Counted from the stretch's first letter, positions 1 through 8,085 are shown. The stretch: 64,000 bases of DNA from Shimia sp040225985 (GCF_040225985.1 NZ_JBBPEU010000010.1:1-64000), one strand, 5' to 3'. The notes: generated by a model not told the origin, from the sequence alone. Translations and numbers: made by a program.

Positions 1-1
1 C

Positions 2-94
2 GTATCAGTCGACAGCGACGGCGACGCGGTCATGGACATGCGGTTCGTCATCAATGCCCAGTCCGCGCTGGATGCCGGTGATTTCATCCTGTGA
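2..94 (+). CDS. C-terminal end of an RTX-type calcium-binding protein (5' truncated by window)
   Basis: Only the last 30 codons are present, ending in TGA at 92-94. The peptide has the shape of the C-terminal tail of RTX/serralysin-type secreted proteins: a DSDGDAVMD calcium-binding-like loop, then an ALDAGDFIL ending, which matches the usual 'L.a.DFil' terminus recognised by type I secretion systems. It is likely an extracellular protein, but the catalytic or adhesive part lies outside the window. The stop codon abuts the convergent transporter stop at 95-97 without any spacer. Confidence 0.55.
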   Translation, partial: VSVDSDGDAVMDMRFVINAQSALDAGDFIL

Positions 95-1324
95 TCATTC
101 ATCCGGCTTTTCCCGCTGGCGCCCGATCAGGTTGCCAATGGTGAAAGAGGTGCGCGGGGCATAGATATAGCGGGTGCGGTTGCCGCCGGACGAGCGGACC
201 CGCATCCGGCTGAGGCCAAAGACAATCAGCACCGCGTGCCCCGCCGCGATCAGCATGAACATCGCCCCCGGCCCGTAGAGGCCGATCAGCAAGGATGACA
301 TATAAGGCGCTGCAATTGCCCCCAGCGCGAAAAAGAACATCAGCGCGGCAGACAGTTCGACCCGCTCTTCCGCCGTGGCAAAGTCATTCGCGTGGGCGGC
401 GGCCACCGAATAGATCGGAAAGGCCGTCAGCCCGAAAATGCCGGCATTCAGCATGATGACCGTGGTGCCGCTTGCCCCGATGGCAATGGTGGCGAAACAG
501 CTGAGGATCGCTGCAATCGACAGCCAGATCAGCACCCAGCGGCGGTCGAACTTGTCCGCCAGCCAGCCGACGGGATATTGCGCCAGCGCGCCGCCCAGCA
601 CGAACGAGGCGAGAAACCAGGCGATCTGGTTGGTGTCGAGACCGACTTCTTTGCCATAGACCGGGCCGACCATGCGGAAGCTGGCCGAGCTTAGCGCGGC
701 AACGAGCACCCCGGCGGCGGCAAGCGGCGAGCGCGACACCGCCAGCATCGGGCGCAGGCGCGGGGCCGCGGGCGTTTCGGGCTGGGCCGTGCGGGTCAAG
801 GTCAGGGGCAACAGGGCCGCGCAACAGACAATCGCAAGGATGTTGTAGGACACATACGAGGCCGGCTCGAGCACGCTGATGACCATCTGCGCCGCCAGTG
901 AGGCTCCCATATCGACCACGCGATAAACGCCCATGGTGCGCCCGCGTGTTTCGTTGGTGACCTTGGATTGCAACCATGCCTCGACCACCGTGTAACAGCC
1001 CGCCACGCACAGCCCGCTGGCCACCCGCATCACCGCCCAAGCCATCGGGTCCACCACCAGCATATGCGCCAGAAGCCCGATTGCCCCGGTGGCGGTAAAG
1101 GCGGCAAAGGCACGGGAATGGCCAACGCTGCCCATCAGGCGCGGTGCCCACCAGCATCCGATAAAAAAGCCAAAAAAATGCGCCGAGCCCAGAAGGCCGA
1201 TTTCGCCGGTGGTGAAATCCAGCGCAATGCCCGAGAGAGCATCGAGCGGGCCAACCCCGCCTGTACTGAGCTGCAATAGGACCACCGACAGGAACAGGGC
1301 CGAGAATGTAATCATCACGCGCAT
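95..1324 (-). CDS. MFS transporter, YcaD-like
   Basis: Inner-membrane major facilitator of about 409 residues with roughly twelve hydrophobic segments. The cytoplasmic loop after the seventh segment carries GWLADKFDRRWVL, a good MFS motif A, and the N-terminal half has RGRTMGVYRVVDMG as in YcaD/UMF-type permeases. The substrate cannot be read from sequence. I place the start at the ATG before RVMITF, behind a GGTGGGG ribosome site; a longer TTG start 12 codons upstream is open but lacks a ribosome site. The gene follows the SOS-type gene on the same strand with a gap of about 105 bases, so co-transcription is possible. Confidence 0.8.
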   Translation of the reverse strand: MRVMITFSALFLSVVLLQLSTGGVGPLDALSGIALDFTTGEIGLLGSAHFFGFFIGCWWAPRLMGSVGHSRAFAAFTATGAIGLLAHMLVVDPMAWAVMRVASGLCVAGCYTVVEAWLQSKVTNETRGRTMGVYRVVDMGASLAAQMVISVLEPASYVSYNILAIVCCAALLPLTLTRTAQPETPAAPRLRPMLAVSRSPLAAAGVLVAALSSASFRMVGPVYGKEVGLDTNQIAWFLASFVLGGALAQYPVGWLADKFDRRWVLIWLSIAAILSCFATIAIGASGTTVIMLNAGIFGLTAFPIYSVAAAHANDFATAEERVELSAALMFFFALGAIAAPYMSSLLIGLYGPGAMFMLIAAGHAVLIVFGLSRMRVRSSGGNRTRYIYAPRTSFTIGNLIGRQREKPDE

Positions 1325-1429
1325 AATGCCCCACCATGACCTCTGTCCCGGTGCGATCAAGCGGATTATCGACCTTGCGGCGTCGTTTTTGTCGGATGTC
1401 GCGCTTTTCGTCTGCGGGCATCGCCCGGT

Positions 1430-2035
1430 TCAGGCAGGATCGGGCAGGGGCATCCACTTGGCCGCGGGCAGGTCAGTCACTTTCCAGCGTTTCACCGGCG
1501 CCGTGCGGGCGCGCAGGCGGGTCAGGGTCCAGCTGGGGGTGGTCGCGTCGAAGGCCGGCTCCAGCTGCCAGCGCGCCTCAACCCCCATGGCGCCGCCTGC
1601 GCCTGGTGTCAGGATCAGCCCCAACGGCGCGACCCGTGTCGCCGCCGCGCCGCTCTCGGCCGCGAGATGCAGGCGCCGCACCGCGGTCAGGCCGGTCGGC
1701 GCCGGAATATCGGCCACCACCAGAGGCACATGGCCTGACCGCAGGCTTTCTTCGGTACAGGCCAGCACATCTTCGGGGGTTTCGGCCCGCACGAGGATGA
1801 TCCGGTCCGGTTCGATAAAGGGCAGGACGCCCTCGGGGTGCAGCTGTTCCGGCAGCCATTTCGGGCTGATCCAGAACACCGGACCGTCCAGATGCGCCGC
1901 CAGCCACAGGGCAAACACCCGCCGCGCCGCGCCGCAGGCTTCGTGTAGGCGCGCCTTGGGCAGATAGACATCCGTGGCAAGGGACAGGATCGGCCCCTCG
2001 CGATGGGCCTTGCGGCCAAGCAACTGAGTCGTCAT
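1430..2035 (-). CDS. ImuA-like (RecA-fold, SulA-related) SOS protein, orphan
   Basis: A 201-residue protein resembling ImuA, the accessory protein that works with ImuB and DnaE2 in translesion mutagenesis. The shared signature is residues ~85-130: a strand with IILVRAE, then TEESLRSGHVPLVV and the RRLHLAAESG helix, followed by a C-terminal SWTLTRLRAR segment. No Walker A motif is visible, as is usual for ImuA. The normal partners imuB and dnaE2 are not adjacent: the next gene on the strand is a transporter. A LexA-type direct repeat lies 17 bases upstream of the ATG, and a TATACT-like -10 follows it so closely that the mRNA may be leaderless. Function in damage-induced mutagenesis is inference. 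Confidence 0.65.
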   Translation of the reverse strand: MTTQLLGRKAHREGPILSLATDVYLPKARLHEACGAARRVFALWLAAHLDGPVFWISPKWLPEQLHPEGVLPFIEPDRIILVRAETPEDVLACTEESLRSGHVPLVVADIPAPTGLTAVRRLHLAAESGAAATRVAPLGLILTPGAGGAMGVEARWQLEPAFDATTPSWTLTRLRARTAPVKRWKVTDLPAAKWMPLPDPA

Positions 2036-2051
2036 GGAAGACAGTATATAT

Positions 2052-2066
2052 GTTCTTGTTATGTTC
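2052..2066 (-). promoter_or_regulatory. LexA (SOS) box, GTTC-N7-GTTC
   Basis: GTTC at 2052-2055 and GTTC at 2063-2066 are separated by exactly 7 bases, the direct-repeat LexA operator known from Rhodobacterales and other alphaproteobacteria. Read on the minus strand it is GAAC-N7-GAAC, immediately upstream of a TATACT-like -10 and the ImuA-like ATG. Binding would cover the promoter. Confidence 0.8.
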
Positions 2067-2154
2067 TCAATATTCCCATGTGCGGTTTTCTGCTCTTGCC
2101 GCGCTGCTGTTTTCTGCGCAGGGTGTCAGCCGGACCAGCCACAGGGAGATCGCG

Positions 2155-3117
2155 ATGGCACATCACGGATACGAAGGCGGACGTCTGGACCTGCCCTTCG
2201 TCGGCATTTCCACCTTTGGAAAACGCGCCTATGTCGACAACTGGGACAAGATCGATGCGGATGTCGCCGTACTGGGGGCGCCGTTCGATTTTGGCACCCA
2301 ATGGCGCAGCGGCGCCCGGTTCGGCCCGCGCGCCGTGCGCGAGGCCTCGACCCTGTTCAGCTTCGGCCATGCGGGCGCCTATGACCACGAGGACGACGCC
2401 ACCTATCTGCCGTCCGAGGTCAGCATCGTGGATATCGGGGATGCCGATATCGTGCATACCGACACCGAGAAAAGCCATGCCAATATCGAGGCTGGCGTGC
2501 GCGCGATCCTCGGGGCGGGGGCGTTGCCGGTGGTGATCGGCGGGGATCATTCCGTCAACATCCCCTGCATCAACGCGTTTGAGGGGCAGGACGATATCCA
2601 TATCCTGCAGATCGACGCGCACCTTGATTTCGTGGACGAACGGCACGGGGTCCGTTTCGGCCATGGCAACCCAATGCGCCGTGCCGCCGAGAAACCCTAT
2701 GTGACCGGCCTGACCCAGGTCGGCATCCGCAATGTCAGCTCGACCGCCAAAGAAGGCTATGACGCCGCCCGCGCAATGGGGTCGGACATCCTGTCCGTGC
2801 GTCAGGCGCGTGCGTTGGGACCACAGGGCGTCATCGACCGCATCCCGGAAGGCGCCCGCGTCTATGTGACCATCGACATTGACGGATTTTGCCCCTCAAT
2901 CGCGCCCGGCACCGGCACGCCCAGCCATGGCGGTTTCCTCTACTATGACGTGCTGGAAATGCTTCAGGCCCTGTCAAAACGGCACGAGGTCGTCGGGATC
3001 GACCTGGTCGAAGTGGCCCCCGACTATGATCCGACTGGCAGCACTTCGATCCTTGCCGCGCAGATCCTGCTCAACTTTCTGGGCTTCATCTTCCACGCCC
3101 GGTCTTCATCTTTCTGA
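2155..3117 (+). CDS. speB: Agmatinase/arginase-family ureohydrolase
   Basis: A 320-residue manganese ureohydrolase that hydrolyses a guanidino compound to urea and an amine. The binuclear metal ligands are all present: His132 in GGDHS, Asp154/His156/Asp158 in DAHLDF, and Asp241/Asp243 in DIDGF, followed by APGTGTPSHGGF. Start at 2155 is set by an AGGGAGA ribosome site; a longer reading frame upstream runs over the LexA box and is not used. Family members include agmatinase, guanidinobutyrase and guanidinopropionase. The DIDGFCPS and GTPSHGG loops differ from textbook agmatinase (DIDCLDP, GTPE), so the exact substrate is open. It is followed by a hairpin element and an aldo/keto reductase. Confidence 0.8.
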   Translation: MAHHGYEGGRLDLPFVGISTFGKRAYVDNWDKIDADVAVLGAPFDFGTQWRSGARFGPRAVREASTLFSFGHAGAYDHEDDATYLPSEVSIVDIGDADIVHTDTEKSHANIEAGVRAILGAGALPVVIGGDHSVNIPCINAFEGQDDIHILQIDAHLDFVDERHGVRFGHGNPMRRAAEKPYVTGLTQVGIRNVSSTAKEGYDAARAMGSDILSVRQARALGPQGVIDRIPEGARVYVTIDIDGFCPSIAPGTGTPSHGGFLYYDVLEMLQALSKRHEVVGIDLVEVAPDYDPTGSTSILAAQILLNFLGFIFHARSSSF

Positions 3118-3169
3118 AAATACTCGGGGTGAGGCCGCAGGCCGCGGGGCAAAGCCCCTTTTGCCCCGC
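3113..3169 (+). repeat. Intergenic 'AATACTCGGGGTGA + GC hairpin' element (terminator-like)
   Basis: Right after the ureohydrolase stop comes GAAAATACTCGGGGTGA and then a GC-rich hairpin. Two foldings compete: GGGGC-aaa-GCCCC-TTTT at 3146-3162, a compact intrinsic terminator, or the longer GCGGGGCAAA (3144-3153) pairing with TTTGCCCCGC (3160-3169). The same module order is found in reverse orientation at 30437-30490, so this is a dispersed intergenic element rather than a one-off terminator. Confidence 0.6.
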
Positions 3170-3189
3170 ATCAACACAGGACAGTTCTT

Positions 3190-4233
3190 ATGAAAATGAA
3201 CCCTCTTGGCCGCACCGGCATTCAGGTTTCCGAGCTTTGCCTTGGCACCATGACATTCGGCACCCAGACCGATGAACCCACAGCCCATGCGCAGATCGAG
3301 ATGGCGCTGGCGGGGGGCATCAACTTTGTCGATGCGGCGGAAATGTATCCCGTCAACCCGATCAGCGCCGAGACCACTGGCCTGACAGAAACCATCATCG
3401 GCAACTGGTTTGCAAAGACCGGACGCCGGAATGAGGTCGTTCTGGCCACGAAGCATTCCGGGGCCGGATTCAAGAACGCCCGCGACGGCGCGCCGATCTC
3501 GTCCAAGACCATTCCCGAGGCGATTGAAGGGTCGCTGCGGCGTTTGCAAACCGATCACATCGACCTTTACCAGTTCCACTGGCCCAATCGTGGCTCTTAC
3601 ATGTTTCGGCAGAACTGGCATTTCGATCCGTCGAAACAGAGCTACGCCGACACGATGGCGCATATGGAAGACTCGCTGGAGGCCCTGCAGAAACAGGTTG
3701 AAAAGGGCAATATCCGCGCCTTTGGCCTGTCTAACGAAAGCGCCTGGGGCACCTCGCAATGGCTGCGTATTGCCGAAGAGAAAGGCTGGCCGCGTGTGGC
3801 CTCGATCCAGAACGAATATTCGCTGCTGTGCCGTCTTTACGACACTGACCTCGCCGAATTGAGTGTCAACGAGGATGTGGGCCTTCTGGCCTTCTCGCCC
3901 CTTGGTGCCGGGTTCCTGACCGGAAAATACCAGCACGGTTCCGTGCCGGGCGGATCGCGCATGTCGATTGTTGAGAATATGGGCGGACGCAAATCCGAAC
4001 GTGTGTTCGATGCGGTTGACGCCTATCTGGCCATTGCCCAGCGGCACGAGGTGGATCCGGTGCATATGGCGCTGGTCTTTACTCTGCAGCGCCCGTTCAT
4101 GTGCGCGTCCATCTTTGGGGCGACCACGCTGGAGCAGTTGGAGCATATCCTGACAACCCCCGAGGTCACGCTGAGCGAAGACTGTCTTAAAGACATTGAC
4201 GACGCGCATCGTCTGCACCCGATGCCGTACTGA
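3190..4233 (+). CDS. tas: NADP(H)-dependent aldo/keto reductase, Tas type
   Basis: A 347-residue (alpha/beta)8-barrel oxidoreductase closely resembling E. coli Tas over its whole length: GLGTMTFG-like start, NFVDAAEMYPV, GLTETIIGNW, DLYQFHWP, NEYSLL and a C-terminal FGATTLEQL. The catalytic tetrad is visible as Asp48, Tyr53, Lys88 and His130. Physiological substrate is not known for this group. Start ATG 3190 follows an AGGACAG-type ribosome site. It is separated from the ureohydrolase by a terminator-like element, so it probably has its own promoter or depends on read-through. Confidence 0.85.
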   Translation: MKMNPLGRTGIQVSELCLGTMTFGTQTDEPTAHAQIEMALAGGINFVDAAEMYPVNPISAETTGLTETIIGNWFAKTGRRNEVVLATKHSGAGFKNARDGAPISSKTIPEAIEGSLRRLQTDHIDLYQFHWPNRGSYMFRQNWHFDPSKQSYADTMAHMEDSLEALQKQVEKGNIRAFGLSNESAWGTSQWLRIAEEKGWPRVASIQNEYSLLCRLYDTDLAELSVNEDVGLLAFSPLGAGFLTGKYQHGSVPGGSRMSIVENMGGRKSERVFDAVDAYLAIAQRHEVDPVHMALVFTLQRPFMCASIFGATTLEQLEHILTTPEVTLSEDCLKDIDDAHRLHPMPY

Positions 4234-4294
4234 CCCGAAAAATACGCGCGCAGGGTCACGCGGGGGCGTTTCGGTCCCAGTAGAAGCCATGGAC

Positions 4295-4308
4295 TTTGCG
4301 CGCGCAAA
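4295..4308. promoter_or_regulatory. 14-bp palindrome TTTGCGCGCGCAAA
   Basis: A perfect 14-bp palindrome in the 108-base gap before the small membrane protein, ending 33 bases upstream of its ATG. It could be an operator. A related 10-bp palindrome lies upstream of hppD (57143-57152). Nothing else in the sequence proves regulator binding. Confidence 0.25.
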
Positions 4309-4341
4309 TGGGGTAGGGGCTGCGAGCAAAGGGGAGTGACC

Positions 4342-4839
4342 ATGGAAGATGAGGTTCTGGCAACCGTAGCAGCCTCGGCGCCACGCCGCTGGCTGGGTGT
4401 GGCGGTGATGGGCGTGCTGGGCGTGCTGCTGATTTACATTGCGCTGGCCATGCCGCCGCAATCGTTCCTGTGGCAGGCGTTCCTGCTGGTGATGGGCGTG
4501 GGGTCGCTGTGGCTGGCCGATGCGACGCGCCGCGCCACAGAACGTGTGGTCGAACTGACCCGCAGCGGGCTGCGCGACACCGGCGGTGACGAAATTACCT
4601 CGCTGGACAACATCGACGCGGTGGAACGCGGCACCTTTGCGTTCAAGCCCTCCAACGGGTTCCTGATCCGGCTGAAACAGAAACGCGCCCGCCGCTGGCA
4701 GCCCGGTCTGTGGTGGGCCTTTGGCAAACGCGTCGGCATCGGCGGCGTCACGCCCGGGTCACAGGCCAAGGCGATGGCGCAGATAATCGAGATGCTGCTC
4801 GTCGAGCGGGATATGGGTCAGGACGACCAGACCAGCTGA
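4342..4839 (+). CDS. Small membrane protein with two N-terminal TM helices
   Basis: A 165-residue protein of unknown function. Residues ~18-36 and ~44-60 form a transmembrane hairpin, and the rest is a soluble basic domain that looks PH-like (strand-rich, ending in a helix QAKAMAQIIEMLL), similar in layout to other short Rhodobacterales membrane proteins. I prefer ATG 4342 over GTG 4336 because AGGGGAG sits 6-7 bases upstream of the ATG. Its last 22 bases overlap, antisense, the end of the convergent TadE-like gene. Confidence 0.65.
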   Translation: MEDEVLATVAASAPRRWLGVAVMGVLGVLLIYIALAMPPQSFLWQAFLLVMGVGSLWLADATRRATERVVELTRSGLRDTGGDEITSLDNIDAVERGTFAFKPSNGFLIRLKQKRARRWQPGLWWAFGKRVGIGGVTPGSQAKAMAQIIEMLLVERDMGQDDQTS

Positions 4840-5366
4840 GGCGCAAAACGCGGTCGCGTGAAGATGAAAGTCGTGATCGTGAGATCATCCATGCCAACTT
4901 TCAGCGACGGCTCGTAGGTCGAATAGGTTTCCACCAGGATCAGCGTTTCGCCGTCGGCCATGTTGGGCAGGCGGTTCTCGATCGCGTTCAGCCCTTCATC
5001 ATCTAGGCTGGCAAAGGCGCCTTGGGTGTGGGACCATTGCAGTTCGTAGTCATCCGAAACAACGCTCCAGCGGATCACGCTGACCCGCAGCCCCGAGGCC
5101 GAGTCGGATTCCGACATCAGGTCGAAAAGGGTGCGCATATTGGCCAAATAGGTCGTGTCGATCGCGTTGGTTTCGCGCGACAGGATATCACTGATCGTAA
5201 AGGCGGCCTTTTCGGTCGACGAGCGCGTCTGGTAGGCGTCAAAGAAGATATACATCGCCATGTAGGACCACAGGAGCAGCGGCAGGACGATGGCGGCCTC
5301 GACGGCCACCGTGCCGCGAGTGTCTTCGGCAAAATGTCTCAGGCGGGTTTTGAGCTGGGTCCACAT
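4818..5366 (-). CDS. TadE/TadF-like pseudopilin family protein
   Basis: A 182-residue single-pass protein with the TadE layout: a short basic cytoplasmic N-terminus, then DTRGTVAVEAAIVLPLLLW (residues ~15-33), where the Gly/Glu-containing entry to the transmembrane helix is typical of Tad pilus minor pseudopilins, and a periplasmic remainder. It is the last of three overlapping genes; its ATG shares one base with the upstream TAA (TAATG), implying translational coupling. The Tad ATPase, prepilin peptidase and secretin genes are not in this window. Confidence 0.75.
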   Translation of the reverse strand: MWTQLKTRLRHFAEDTRGTVAVEAAIVLPLLLWSYMAMYIFFDAYQTRSSTEKAAFTISDILSRETNAIDTTYLANMRTLFDLMSESDSASGLRVSVIRWSVVSDDYELQWSHTQGAFASLDDEGLNAIENRLPNMADGETLILVETYSTYEPSLKVGMDDLTITTFIFTRPRFAPQLVWSS

Positions 5367-5902
5367 TATTGGGGCTCCTGGACAAAGGCGGATACGGCCA
5401 CCAGCGCGGCATCGCCGGCATCATCTTTTTCGATGGCATTGCCGAACCCGATATTCGGATAGAGGACTTCGATCTTGGCACAGGCTCTCAGGATCATGAG
5501 CTGGTTTGCACCGCCCGCGACAAAGGTTGTCACCGGCTGCACATCCTCGGCCCGGTTGGTGCAGGTCGCACCCGGCGTCAGACCACCCCAGTCGCGTGGA
5601 TCGACCTCTACCATCTCGAGCTTGAGATTGTCGGTACAATCCGGGATCATGGTGGCCTCGTCGCAGATCATGGTGATCAGTTCCGCGTGGTCGGGCGCGT
5701 TGCCGGTCGACAGGCGGACCTCGCGGACGGCGATGTCCAGACCACGTTCGAGATAGGCCATGCGCAGGGTCATCATGCCCAGTTCAACAGCCGACAGCAG
5801 GATCACAAAGAAGATCGGGAACATGATCGCAAATTCAAGCGAGGCATGACCGTCTTCATTACGTGCGGTGCGGGTGAGGCGGGATTTGACAGCTTGCATC
5901 AT
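5366..5902 (-). CDS. TadE-like pseudopilin family protein
   Basis: A 178-residue protein with the TadE signature: EDGHASLEFAIMFPIFFVIL (residues ~16-35) followed by AVELGMM, where Glu in the helix entry is characteristic. The periplasmic part has four Cys (Cys84, Cys93, Cys118 and Cys146), possibly two disulfides. Two consecutive ATG codons (5902, 5899) can start it; the first overlaps the upstream TGA as ATGA. It is the middle gene of the tadG-tadE-tadE-like set. Confidence 0.8.
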   Translation of the reverse strand: MMQAVKSRLTRTARNEDGHASLEFAIMFPIFFVILLSAVELGMMTLRMAYLERGLDIAVREVRLSTGNAPDHAELITMICDEATMIPDCTDNLKLEMVEVDPRDWGGLTPGATCTNRAEDVQPVTTFVAGGANQLMILRACAKIEVLYPNIGFGNAIEKDDAGDAALVAVSAFVQEPQ

Positions 5903-7770
5903 TGGGTCAGCCTCAGTTGGCGGATGGACGAGGCAATCGCGGCAAAGGCGTCGCGGATTTCCAATCCGTCCACATCAAAGTAATGGCTTGCCGAACTGGC
6001 ACAGTCGCGCAGGACGGTCTGGCCGCTGGACGGGGCTTCGAAACCGATGGTGAAGACAATAATCCCTTCGGCCTTGGCCGCGTCACAAATGTCGCCGGTG
6101 CGGGTGTTCTTGGTCGAAGACCCGACCGAGTTGCGCACATCGTAATACCAGTCATCCCAGGCTTCGTCGTCGTTCATCCACGGCTCGTAAAGGTCTTCGA
6201 CGATCCACTCCATGGTGGTGTAGGCCCAGAGATCTTCGTAATCCACTTCAAGGGCTTCACCCGGTTCGTCGACCCAGACCGTTTGGGTTTCGTAGGTGTT
6301 GACCTGTCTGTACCGGCGGCATGATCCGTTGCGGCGGTAAGAGCGGCAAACCCATTCGGTGCCGGTGACAACGGTTTGTTCTTCCTCATAACCTTGCCCG
6401 TAGGCATGGTCGCGCCAGTCATCGATATGAGGCCAGAAGAACATCGGTTCCTCAGTCACGCCATCGTCATCAAAGTCGCCTTCGTCCTCGCCGATATAGA
6501 CCGAGTAGACCTCTTCCTGGTCGTTCCACCAGATATTCGAGCGGTCGTTGCGATAGCCGTCATTGATGTAATACTGCGAGGTGTTCTGGCCGTCCGTCAT
6601 CAGGACAACCACTTTCAGCGACTCGTTGTCGTCATATTCATGCGGGCGCTCGGAAAAGACGTCGTCCACCTCGTTTAGTGCAATCAGCCCGTCGACCATG
6701 GGTTGCAGGCTGGGATCCAGCAGGGCGGTGCCCCATTTCATGCCAAGGTCGATCGAGGTGTTGCCACCGGCCCACATGGCCGAGATATAGTTTTTCAGAG
6801 CGGTCTGGTTCTGCGACAGGGGCAGGATTTCACGCGTGGGGTCCTGATCGCAGACCGGGCGCGAATTGTTGTTGTGACCAACCAACTGGTTGTCGTCGCG
6901 GCCTTCCCAGTCATACCACGGGTCGAAGTGCATGGTTTGCTGGTATGCCTTGTTCATACTGACCTGGGTGGTTTCAAAATCGTCCGAGGTGAAGTTGATA
7001 CAATGGGAATAGTCGTGCCGCGTGTCTGCCAGCGTGGCCACGCCCATCGCGTCGATCAGATCCTGATCCTCGATCGTGTCGCTTTCATTCAGCGTAATGA
7101 CTGTGGTCGAGTCCGCAATCGTTGCGTTCAACTGGTCAAACATTTCCTCAGGAAGCGAGACCTGGGTCGCATAGGGAACGATCGAAATCGACAGTTTGTC
7201 GTCTTCGGTGTTCTCGAACATTGTATCGACAAAGTCACGCGCGGCCACCTTGAGGTTGGACAGGCGGCTATTGCTGTTCATCGAACCTGATACGTCGAGC
7301 ACGAGAGAGATTTCCAGCCCGTCGATCCGCTCTTCGGCGGTGCCTTTCGCAGGCACGGTCAGGGTATCCACACCGACAAGGTTCATGAAGGTCGTATCGA
7401 ACTGGGTGCTGGCCGTGGCCGACACCGTACGATAGTTCAGCCCTTCATCCACAGTGACCGATGTCAGGTAGCTGCTCATCCCGGCCTTGTCGAAATAGTT
7501 GTTGACCACGGACCCGGGGTCAAGATCCTGATCCAGATCGGCCGCAGCCAGAACCGCGCGGTCAAGGGTGTGTTGCATCTGGGTGCGCTTCATTTCCGAG
7601 CGCATGAAGTCCACGCCGATACCCCCGACCATAAGAATGATCAGGAAGATAAAGACCGCGAAGCCGATGATTGCCCCGTTTTCGTCGCGCGCAAACCGTT
7701 GAAGCCACGGCATCCCCTCCGAATGGCTTTGGTGTTGGCGTCTGGTTGACGTGTATCTGAACACTGACAT
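5899..7770 (-). CDS. TadG-like protein with interrupted von Willebrand A domain
   Basis: A 623-residue membrane-anchored protein. Residues ~28-55 are the TadG-type segment (DENGAIIGFAVFIFLIIL, then GIGVDFMRSEM), followed by the periplasmic helix QHTLDRAVLAAADLDQ common to Tad/TadG proteins. The VWA domain begins at ~151 with a MIDAS motif Asp159-x-Ser161-x-Ser163 and continues through GGNTSIDLGMKWG (~336) and VVVLMTDGQNTS (~387). It then breaks for about 160 residues very rich in Trp, Tyr, Asp and Glu (403-559) before the closing strand IVFTIGFEAP (571-580). Start ATG 7770 has a GAGGGAAAA ribosome site. It probably acts in the envelope as an adhesion or assembly factor; this is inference from family. 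Confidence 0.8.
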   Translation of the reverse strand: MSVFRYTSTRRQHQSHSEGMPWLQRFARDENGAIIGFAVFIFLIILMVGGIGVDFMRSEMKRTQMQHTLDRAVLAAADLDQDLDPGSVVNNYFDKAGMSSYLTSVTVDEGLNYRTVSATASTQFDTTFMNLVGVDTLTVPAKGTAEERIDGLEISLVLDVSGSMNSNSRLSNLKVAARDFVDTMFENTEDDKLSISIVPYATQVSLPEEMFDQLNATIADSTTVITLNESDTIEDQDLIDAMGVATLADTRHDYSHCINFTSDDFETTQVSMNKAYQQTMHFDPWYDWEGRDDNQLVGHNNNSRPVCDQDPTREILPLSQNQTALKNYISAMWAGGNTSIDLGMKWGTALLDPSLQPMVDGLIALNEVDDVFSERPHEYDDNESLKVVVLMTDGQNTSQYYINDGYRNDRSNIWWNDQEEVYSVYIGEDEGDFDDDGVTEEPMFFWPHIDDWRDHAYGQGYEEEQTVVTGTEWVCRSYRRNGSCRRYRQVNTYETQTVWVDEPGEALEVDYEDLWAYTTMEWIVEDLYEPWMNDDEAWDDWYYDVRNSVGSSTKNTRTGDICDAAKAEGIIVFTIGFEAPSSGQTVLRDCASSASHYFDVDGLEIRDAFAAIASSIRQLRLTQ

Positions 7771-8085
7771 TTCTTTTCCCTCGTCTTGGTGCAAGGCGCA
7801 CCAAGGCACGCATCGGTCTGCACCACAGGTTTTATCCCACCCAAATGGGGCCAAACTTGGGCGAAATCCGCGCTGAATTGGGGGAAATTCTCAGAAAAAC
7901 AGGTGTTTATGCACGTATTCCGTACAATGAAGGCGTGCTTGGGGGAACTGTTTCCAAAACCGTAGGGTGTCTAAAATTTGTGCGAACTTTGATTGTTTCC
8001 TCTCGCCTCGGGGTTAACTCCCTCCTAGGGTGCCCGTGACATTCTCTGCGGCATCGAGTCGCAATCGCGCGATCAGGAGGACAAG
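7771..8085. other. Divergent intergenic region between tadG-like and gdhA
   Basis: This 315-base stretch serves two divergent starts. It holds the inverted repeat at 7785-7805, an A/T-richer central part (about 7850-8000) where both promoters probably lie, one GAGTC (GANTC-type) site near 8056 and the AGGAGG ribosome site of gdhA just before 8086. I could not assign -35/-10 pairs with confidence. A short plus-strand reading frame here (7845-8039) has no coding character. Confidence 0.5.
7785..7805 (-). promoter_or_regulatory. Perfect 8-bp inverted repeat in the tadG-like leader
   Basis: CTTGGTGC (7785-7792) and GCACCAAG (7798-7805) are exact complements around a 5-base loop. In the mRNA the hairpin would lie immediately upstream of the GAGGGAAAA ribosome site and 15 bases before the ATG. 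It may be an operator or a leader hairpin that modulates translation. Confidence 0.35.

Noticed and set aside
7845..8039. Short plus-strand frame in the tadG-gdhA gap
   Set aside because: No ribosome site, no resemblance to any protein, and it lies where both promoters should be.
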